A DNA stretch of 64,000 nt from Sinisalibacter lacisalsi (GTDB lineage Bacteria; Pseudomonadota; Alphaproteobacteria; Rhodobacterales; Rhodobacteraceae): contig NZ_BMGI01000005.1 in NCBI RefSeq assembly GCF_014640115.1, positions 62,001-126,000 of the forward strand, in the 5' to 3' direction. A program made the position numbers and the translations under genes. Below, one piece after another: positions 58,873 through 64,000 of the stretch. The notes below the pieces were generated by a model, which ran no database searches, was not told the DNA's origin, and saw only the letters and a program-made list of their open reading frames with translations. The number at the start of each line of letters is the position of its first letter. Position 1 is the stretch's first letter.

Positions 58873-58958
58873 TGGCCCGTGGGAGCGGGCCGCTGCTTGT
58901 GCACACGTTTACCCACGTGGCCCGCCCCGCCGTCACCCGCGGCGGGGCGGTTTTTTTT
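58873..58958 (+). ncRNA. Structured 3' region of apt; possible small RNA
   Basis: Between the apt stop and the terminator lies a hairpin with arms GGCCCG and CGGGCC. Next is a GTGCACACGTTTACCCACGTG segment with internal self-complementarity, then the strong terminator. The compact string of stems ending in T8 is what a 3'-UTR-derived small RNA looks like. It could equally be only the apt transcript end. I find no match to a known RNA. Confidence 0.25.
58922..58958 (+). terminator. Strong intrinsic terminator after apt
   Basis: CCGCCCCGCCG (58922-58932) and CGGCGGGGCGG (58940-58950) form a perfect 11-pair stem with a seven-base loop. TTTTTTTT follows at 58951-58958. It is the strongest terminator in the window. 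Confidence 0.93.
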
Positions 58959-59077
58959 GGGGTGGTGGTGGGGCACCCACCTGATTTCTCGCCAGCTTGG
59001 CCCGGGCTCTGCAGGGTTGACTTTGATAACGCCGCGCTGCAGCGTCCGAGTTCCGTTAACGGTCTTGGGAGACTTTG

Positions 59078-59740
59078 ATGGCCAAGGAAACGCGAACCTT
59101 CGCGGTCATCGGGCTTGGAGCTTTCGGCGGCGCGGTGGCGGCGGAGCTTGCCCGCTTCGGCAACCAGGTCATCGGCGTCGATCTCGACGAAAAACGCGTG
59201 ACCCAGATGGCATCAACACTCGCCTCCAGCGTCATTCTCGACACCACCGACGAGGCGGCCCTGCGCGAAGCGGGCGTGGACCAGTATGATGTGGCCCTGA
59301 TCGCCATCGGCCGCGACATTCAGGCCAGCATCCTGACAACGATGAACCTCAAGATGCTGGGGGTGGAAACGATCTGGGTGAAGGCCTCGAACAAGACGCA
59401 TCACCGCATCCTCTCCAAACTCGGGGTCGACCGCGTGATCCTGCCCGAACAGGAGATGGGCCGGCATATCGCGCAGATGCTCAACAATCCGGTGGTTCAG
59501 GATTATGTCAGCCTCGGCAATGGCTTCAGCGTCGTCAATATCGGGATACCCGAGCGCCTGCAGGGCAAGGATGTGGCAGCGCTCGGCATCGGCTCGACCT
59601 ATGATCTTCGGCTGCTCGGTTTGATGCGGGGCACCGAATACCGGCCCTGCGACAACTCGGATCAGGTTCTCGAATTCGGCGACAAGCTTATCATGCTGGG
59701 CAAGCGGCCGGAGCTTCGCCGCTTCGGCGATGCGCTCTAG
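59078..59740 (+). CDS. ktrA: K+ uptake regulatory subunit KtrA (TrkA-N/TrkA-C)
   Basis: A 220-residue cytosolic RCK protein. The N-terminal Rossmann domain has V-I-G-L-G-A-F-G-G-A-V-A (about 9-20) and acidic D at the end of strand 2 (V-I-G-V-D-L). A C-terminal TrkA-C domain (about 140-218) ends with L-E-F-G-D-K-L-I-M-L-G. Binding of ATP/ADP or NAD(H) gates the KtrB channel. ATG 59078 (a TTG precedes it by one codon) has GGGAG upstream. ktrB follows after 18 bases. Confidence 0.92.
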   Translation: MAKETRTFAVIGLGAFGGAVAAELARFGNQVIGVDLDEKRVTQMASTLASSVILDTTDEAALREAGVDQYDVALIAIGRDIQASILTTMNLKMLGVETIWVKASNKTHHRILSKLGVDRVILPEQEMGRHIAQMLNNPVVQDYVSLGNGFSVVNIGIPERLQGKDVAALGIGSTYDLRLLGLMRGTEYRPCDNSDQVLEFGDKLIMLGKRPELRRFGDAL

Positions 59741-59758
59741 GCGCGTTGGTTCACCGCG

Positions 59759-61102
59759 ATGGAGGCTTTTTTCAAGAAGGTGGCGGGCAAGGCGGCCAGC
59801 GTTCCGCCGCCGCTGATCCTGTCGGCGCTCTACGGCGTTCTGATCGTGCTCGGCGCGGCCGCCCTCATGCTGCCCTTTGCCCGCACGGTTCCGATCTCGT
59901 GGTCTGACGCGTTCTTCACCTCGACTTCGGCCGTGACCGTGACCGGCCTCGTCGTGCTCGATACCGGATCGGACCTGACCCTGTTCGGCCAGATCGTGGT
60001 GGCGTTCCTGATCCAGATGGGCGGCCTTGGCCTGATGACCTTTGCCGTCCTGATCCTCGGCGCGCTCGGGCTGCAGGTCGGGTTGACCAGCAAGATCTAT
60101 CTGCGCGAGGACCTCAACCAGAGCTCGTTGCACCAGCTTTCCAAGCTGGTCATCACGATCCTCAAGGTCGTTCTGTTCTGCGAAGTGGCGGGCGCGATGC
60201 TGCTTGGGTTGACCTTCATTCCGCGTTTCGGCTTCTGGCCGGGGGCGTGGGAGGCGATCTTTCACTCGATCTCGGCTTTCAACAACGCCGGTTTCTCGAC
60301 CTTTCCGAATGGCCTCGTGCCCTTCGCCACTGATCCTGTGGTCAATACCGTCATCCCCGCGCTCTTCATCATCGGCGGCATCGGATACGTGGTTCTGCAC
60401 GATATCTTCACCCAGAAGGGCTGGCGGGCATGGTCGCTTCATACCAAGATCATGCTCCTGGGAACCGCGATCCTGATCCCCTGGTCGGTCGGGATGTTCG
60501 CCGTTCTGGAATGGACCAACCCCGGCACGCTCGGCCAGCATCAGAGCGCGCTGGCGCGGCTGACGGTGAGCTGGTTCCAGGGCGTGACGACGCGCACCGC
60601 CGGGTTCAACACCACCGATATCGGCGCTCTGCACGACAGCACCTCGATGATGTTCATCTCGCTCATGCTGATCGGCGGCGGACCCACCTCGACAGCCGGC
60701 GGCATCAAGGTGACCACCTTCGTGGTGATGATCATCGCCACGGTCGCCTTCTTCCGCCGCCAGCAACAGCTTCACGCCTTCGGGCGCAGCATCGGGCTGG
60801 ACCAGGTGCTCAAGGTGATGGCGTTGACGGCGATCAGCGCGATCCTTGTGTTTTTCGGGGTGTTCGTGCTCGCGGCGTCGCACGACGGCCATTTCCTCGA
60901 TGTGAGCTTCGAGGTTGCCAGCGCCTTCGGCACAGTGGGCCTCTCGCGCGGCTACACCGGCGAACTGTCGGGGTTCGGGCGCGCGGTCATCATCGCGATC
61001 ATGTTCCTCGGCCGCGTCGGACCGCTCACCCTCGGCTTCTTCCTCGCCACGAGAACAACCCCGCGCGTGCGATACCCGGAAGGCAAGGTCTATCTCGGCT
61101 GA
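59759..61102 (+). CDS. ktrB: K+ uptake membrane subunit KtrB (TrkH family)
   Basis: A 447-residue membrane protein made of four M1-P-M2 repeats. Selectivity-filter segments are visible: S-T-S-A-V-T-V-T-G-L (repeat 1), S-A-F-N-N-A-G-F-S (2), T-T-R-T-A-G-F-N-T (3) and S-A-F-G-T-V-G-L-S (4), each with the key Gly. It imports K+, often with Na+, when coupled to KtrA. A G-G-G-P-T-S-T-A-G-G-I-K intramembrane loop is present. The ribosome site is weak, consistent with coupling to ktrA. Confidence 0.93.
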   Translation: MEAFFKKVAGKAASVPPPLILSALYGVLIVLGAAALMLPFARTVPISWSDAFFTSTSAVTVTGLVVLDTGSDLTLFGQIVVAFLIQMGGLGLMTFAVLILGALGLQVGLTSKIYLREDLNQSSLHQLSKLVITILKVVLFCEVAGAMLLGLTFIPRFGFWPGAWEAIFHSISAFNNAGFSTFPNGLVPFATDPVVNTVIPALFIIGGIGYVVLHDIFTQKGWRAWSLHTKIMLLGTAILIPWSVGMFAVLEWTNPGTLGQHQSALARLTVSWFQGVTTRTAGFNTTDIGALHDSTSMMFISLMLIGGGPTSTAGGIKVTTFVVMIIATVAFFRRQQQLHAFGRSIGLDQVLKVMALTAISAILVFFGVFVLAASHDGHFLDVSFEVASAFGTVGLSRGYTGELSGFGRAVIIAIMFLGRVGPLTLGFFLATRTTPRVRYPEGKVYLG

Positions 61103-61242
61103 TGCCGGATCGGAGCACGCGGGGCCGATCCGCCAAGCGGCGGCCTCGAACCGAAAGAAGCCGGATGGAAAGATCGCTCTCGATGGCTCGCGAGACCGAT
61201 TTGGCCGCCAGCCGAAAATCCACTAGCCTGCCCCCATGGTGC

Positions 61243-61257
61243 AGTTTTCAGAAAACT
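61243..61257. promoter_or_regulatory. Palindrome upstream of the VOC gene
   Basis: AGTTTTC-A-GAAAACT is a perfect 7+1+7 palindrome, 37 bases before the ATG of the VOC gene, in a 192-base gap. It could be a regulator site. No regulator gene lies next to it. Confidence 0.35.
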
Positions 61258-61294
61258 CGATTTACTCCCAGCATGAACAATCAGGAGGAGGTCC

Positions 61295-61735
61295 ATGTCT
61301 CAACGAGGTTTCACTGTCCGCGGACTGGGTGAAATCGCCATCCGGTGCATCGATCTCGACGCGATGGTCGCTTTCTATCGCGATGTGATCGGGCTCGAAC
61401 CGTTCAACGATCCCGACAACGGCCACATCGTTTTCTTTCGTATCTCCGAGGGTTTCGGCGGCCATACGGCGGTGCTGGCCCTGTTCCGTCACGACATCGA
61501 AGGCGCAGGCCACACCCGGGCCGGCGAAACGCCCCCTGCAACGGGTCCGGGCTCCTCGCTCCATCACCTTGCGCTCAGTCTGCCCTGGGAAGAACAGGAC
61601 GCGGTTATCGCCTGGTACGAGAAACTCGGCCTGGAATACAACGTGGAAACATTTGATTGGGTCGGGTGGCGTGGTGTCTTCACCTTCGACCCGGATGGCA
61701 ACACCGTCGAGCTCGTTGCAAAAGATCCGCGCTGA
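61295..61735 (+). CDS. VOC-superfamily (glyoxalase-like) protein
   Basis: A 146-residue protein with two beta-alpha-beta-beta-beta units: G-E-I-A-I-R-C-I-D-L-D-A-M-V-A-F-Y-R-D-V-I-G-L-E-P-F and L-H-H-L-A-L-S-L, closing F-D-P-D-G-N-T-V-E-L-V. The metal-site candidates are the His of H-H-L-A-L and the Glu of V-E-L, with the first-half His replaced. Members include glyoxalases, dioxygenases and resistance proteins; the function here is open. A strong AGGAGGAGG precedes ATG 61295. Confidence 0.85.
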   Translation: MSQRGFTVRGLGEIAIRCIDLDAMVAFYRDVIGLEPFNDPDNGHIVFFRISEGFGGHTAVLALFRHDIEGAGHTRAGETPPATGPGSSLHHLALSLPWEEQDAVIAWYEKLGLEYNVETFDWVGWRGVFTFDPDGNTVELVAKDPR

Positions 61736-62128
61736 GCTCTTTCCTCGCGCGGCATCGAAACCGGCGAGCGGTTGAGCCGCAAAAAATACCCCTCCGATGC
61801 TGCTCCGCCCACCCGAGGGGCACGACGCCGGGCCGGTTTTTCGGCTCCCGCGGGGCGCGCGAAAAACCCTGATCGGCAGAAGATGCTTGATCGAGAAGGG
61901 GAGGAAGGACACAATACAACCGTTCGGTGTCCCCGCGGGGAACGAAGGCTGGACGGGTCCGTACCAGTGCAATTGATTTAACGTAACAATGGATCAGACT
62001 GTCCGGCGCGACTTGATGGCAGCCTGTATCACTCACTACATCGTGTGACCCCGGCTCTGAAATTTGATCGAGAGGAGGTTGGCTCTCCTCCGTTCCCATC
62101 CGGCAACGCGCGTGCAGGAGGGGAAAAA
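61736..62128. other. 393-base intergenic region
   Basis: No convincing gene. It holds an imperfectly G+C-filled inverted repeat at 61835-61868, a relatively A+T-rich patch near 61965-61990 that may carry the promoter of the downstream gene, and the ribosome site AGGAGGGG at 62117-62124. Short open frames here have no family resemblance or ribosome sites. Confidence 0.6.
61835..61868. repeat. Nine-base inverted repeat with 16-base loop
   Basis: GGTTTTTCG (61835-61843) and CGAAAAACC (61860-61868) are perfectly complementary. The loop is G+C-rich. The T-run is inside the stem, so it is not a normal terminator. It lies about 100 bases after the VOC gene. Confidence 0.45.
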
Positions 62129-63496
62129 GTGTCAAATATCAAGCTTTTAGGCGCCATCGGATTATTTTCCGGCGCATTGCTGATTTCATGGGTCACCCAT
62201 GGAACCGGCGTTGTCGTGGATGACCACGACCGCAACATCAGCATACCAGATCAACTGACCGTGCCCATGCAGGTGCAGGCCGCCTACAACAGCACGACAA
62301 TGTTCATGCGCTACCGCTGGCCCGCGGAGCGGCCGGGTATTTTCCACGATATCGTGCGTTACGAGGATGGAAAGTGGGTCCGCGAGGGCGGCGGCATGCC
62401 CGGACCGAACCCGTTCGGGATGCACGAAGACCGCGTGGCGATGATGCTCGATGACGGCAGCGTGCCCGAATTCGGCCGCTATGGCGGCTATATCACCATC
62501 GGCGACGGTCTGGCCGGATTGACCGACGAGGCGCCCGAGGAAGTTTCCAAATACCTTCCCCTGACCCGCAACAGCCTGGGGGCCTGGGATGACATGGCTC
62601 CCGAAAGCGATCAGATGAGCCTGCGTCGGGCCGGCTACTTCATCGACCTGTGGCACTGGCGCGGCGCGCGGTCCAACCCGATCGACGAGGCCGATGACCA
62701 GAACGTCGCTGCCGATCGCGGCGGCGACGCCGGATCATCGCCCTACACCACCAACTGGGATTCCGACGCCGGTCAGCCGCTCGTGATGTTCGATGCCGAC
62801 GCAACCGGGTATCGGGCGCTGAACTGGGAGGACGTGCGCGAAGGCCGGATCTCGCAAGACCAGACCTATGCCCTGATCGCGGACGCCGCGGTGCCCTTCG
62901 ATCCCGAGGCCGGCTGGCAGGACGGCGACGTGCTGCCGCGCCGGATCGTGCGCCCCGGCAGCGGATCGCGCGGGGATATCAGCGCCGATGGCCGCTGGGC
63001 CGATGGCTTCTGGGACGTGACCCTGTCGCGCAGGCTCGATACCGGCAACCCGATGGACGACAAGATCCTCAAGGATCACGGCACCTATGACGTCGCTTTC
63101 GCGATCCACCGCAACGCCACGGGCGGGCGCTGGCACTATGTGTCGCTGCCCAGCACGCTGGGGCTCGCGCACGAGGCCGACATCAACGCGGCGCGCTTCA
63201 CCGGCACGACGCCGGTCTGGGGTGACGCATGGACCGACGTGACCCTGTTCTACCCGGGCCAGGTGACATGGGCGATGCTCAACAGCGCCCACCACGCCGG
63301 GGCGTCGAGCATCGCCGAGGGTATCCCGGTCGAAGCCCGGCACAGCCCGGAACAACTCGCGGTCTATGGTGTCGAGGTCGAGTTCCGAGACGAGATCCGC
63401 CGCCAGTGGCTGCTGACGCTGATCGCAGGGGTCGCCCTGATCTTCGCCTTCGGCTTTGCCTTGAATGCAACGATCGCTTCCCGGAAAGGAGCCTGA
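62129..63496 (+). CDS. Membrane-anchored ethylbenzene-dehydrogenase-gamma-like haem-binding protein
   Basis: A 455-residue protein. An N-terminal hydrophobic segment (about 5-22) precedes a large periplasmic domain (about 35-415), and a C-terminal transmembrane helix lies at about 425-447. The domain shows I-D-L-W-H-W-R-G-A-R-S-N and G-F-W-D-V-T-L-S-R-R-L-D-T-G, with Y-D-V-A-F-A-I-H, features of the EB_dh/DMSO-reductase-type haem b domain. GTG 62129 was chosen because AGGAGGGG lies five bases upstream. A two-base gap leads to the next gene. It probably carries electrons between the membrane and a periplasmic partner not seen here. Confidence 0.8.
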   Translation: MSNIKLLGAIGLFSGALLISWVTHGTGVVVDDHDRNISIPDQLTVPMQVQAAYNSTTMFMRYRWPAERPGIFHDIVRYEDGKWVREGGGMPGPNPFGMHEDRVAMMLDDGSVPEFGRYGGYITIGDGLAGLTDEAPEEVSKYLPLTRNSLGAWDDMAPESDQMSLRRAGYFIDLWHWRGARSNPIDEADDQNVAADRGGDAGSSPYTTNWDSDAGQPLVMFDADATGYRALNWEDVREGRISQDQTYALIADAAVPFDPEAGWQDGDVLPRRIVRPGSGSRGDISADGRWADGFWDVTLSRRLDTGNPMDDKILKDHGTYDVAFAIHRNATGGRWHYVSLPSTLGLAHEADINAARFTGTTPVWGDAWTDVTLFYPGQVTWAMLNSAHHAGASSIAEGIPVEARHSPEQLAVYGVEVEFRDEIRRQWLLTLIAGVALIFAFGFALNATIASRKGA

Positions 63497-63498
63497 AA

Positions 63499-64000
63499 AT
63501 GGCCGCTTATCATGTCGTATTGGTCCACTTCCCGATTGCCCTCTGGATGGTCGCCTCGCTGGCGATTGTCATACGGGCCCTGAACTCCGGCCCGCTCGGG
63601 CTGGCGATGGACCGGGCCTTGCCGGTGTTTCTCATCCTTGGCGTGATCCTCGGGGCGGCTGCCTACACGGTCGGCCTGCTGGTCTGGCCCTGGGCAACGC
63701 TTTCTTCCACGCCGATGGGGCGCAACCACATGCTGTTGGCGAGCTGGTCGCTGGCCTATTACGCGCTGCTCGCCGTGGTCCATTACCTGCATGGCGAGGA
63801 GATCTGGACCGGTCTGTCGCGCTGGGTGATGGTCGCGGTGGCCGGTATCGGCGTCGTGCTGGTCGGTATCACCGGAACGCTGGGCGGGCACCTGGTCGGC
63901 ATCTACACCGAGGTGGGGGATGTCCTGCGCCTGTTGGGCTGGGAGATCTACTCGACCTACTACGTGCCGAACCTGACCCTGGTCATCATCGTGGTCGTCG
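63499..64000 (+). CDS. DUF2231-like polytopic membrane protein, 3' end outside window
   Basis: The first 167 codons are present; the gene runs off the window. It starts M-A-A-Y-H-V-V-L-V-H-F-P-I-A-L-W and has at least four hydrophobic helices in the visible part (about 7-27, 42-64, 78-97, 110-130), with a fifth beginning. The H-F-P-I-A-L motif and further His (N-H-M-L, V-H-Y-L-H, G-G-H-L-V-G) could bind haem. GGAAAGGAG lies just before the ATG, two bases after the preceding stop, so it is co-transcribed with the haem-binding protein. Confidence 0.8.
   Translation, partial: MAAYHVVLVHFPIALWMVASLAIVIRALNSGPLGLAMDRALPVFLILGVILGAAAYTVGLLVWPWATLSSTPMGRNHMLLASWSLAYYALLAVVHYLHGEEIWTGLSRWVMVAVAGIGVVLVGITGTLGGHLVGIYTEVGDVLRLLGWEIYSTYYVPNLTLVIIVVV

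Noticed and set aside
61965..61990. TTGATTTAACGTAACAA as another FNR-type site
   Set aside because: The half-sites are not TTGAT-N4-ATCAA; spacing and second arm do not match.
1..64000. tRNA, rRNA, CRISPR arrays, insertion sequences, prophage
   Set aside because: Scanned by eye; no cloverleaf with CCA-type acceptor, no regular repeat-spacer array, no transposase or integrase. A tRNAscan or ISfinder search could still find something small.

Overview
The window is 64 kb of G+C-rich DNA, roughly two-thirds G+C by eye. Genes are densely packed, with many ATGA/GTGA/TGATG overlaps and frequent GTG starts. Gene content (fused PhaAB-type Mrp antiporter, TAXI-TRAP transporter with a UspA partner, DUF983/DUF1178/DUF2927/DUF3572 proteins, PtsP beside LysC, PlcP with a GT21 glycosyltransferase, FnrL-type boxes) points to an alphaproteobacterium, most likely Rhodobacterales. 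I cannot name the genus. I saw no rRNA, tRNA, insertion sequence, prophage or CRISPR array.

Layout. 1-5.1 kb: the tail of a Rid-family protein, a plcP-like phosphoesterase translationally coupled to a GT21 glycosyltransferase behind a three-repeat Pho box, and a P2-type cation ATPase. 5.1-12.2 kb: an NsrR-like regulator divergent from cydDC-cydABX (cytochrome bd oxidase and its maturation ABC transporter). 12.2-18.8 kb: an Isp-type (group 1e-like) [NiFe] hydrogenase, hynS-isp1-isp2-hynL, with hypC, hypA, a maturation peptidase and a short HupH-like protein. 18.8-26 kb: an AI-2E family permease and a complete Mrp/Pha Na+(K+)/H+ antiporter. 26-33.3 kb: a TAXI-TRAP transporter, UspA protein, RpiR regulator, class III aminotransferase and BKACE-type cleavage enzyme, read together as uptake and catabolism of an unidentified amino compound. 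33.3-39.7 kb: a secreted TPR protein and two diguanylate cyclases, one paired with an H-NOX protein that has lost its haem ligand. 39.7-45.7 kb: an EF-hand protein, an ECF sigma/anti-sigma/periplasmic sensor cassette, DUF983 and NUDIX proteins, two lipocalins with a Cys-rich lipoprotein, and an aldo-keto reductase. 45.8-58.9 kb: mostly housekeeping (ImuA-like protein, SDR, metG, NUDIX, DUF1178, glycosyltransferase, lysC, ptsP, GNAT, flavin reductase, mtnP, DUF2927, apt). 59-64 kb: KtrAB K+ uptake, a VOC protein, and a truncated module of an ethylbenzene-dehydrogenase-like haem protein with a DUF2231-like membrane protein.

How the parts fit. FNR-type palindromes lie before cydDC, cydAB and the hydrogenase operon. 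The first two have good -10 hexamers at class II spacing. This suggests a low-oxygen island in which H2-derived electrons enter the quinone pool and leave through the high-affinity, NO-tolerant bd oxidase. The Pho box before plcP-agt indicates phosphate-starvation replacement of phospholipids by glycolipids. These regulatory readings are inferences from sequence.
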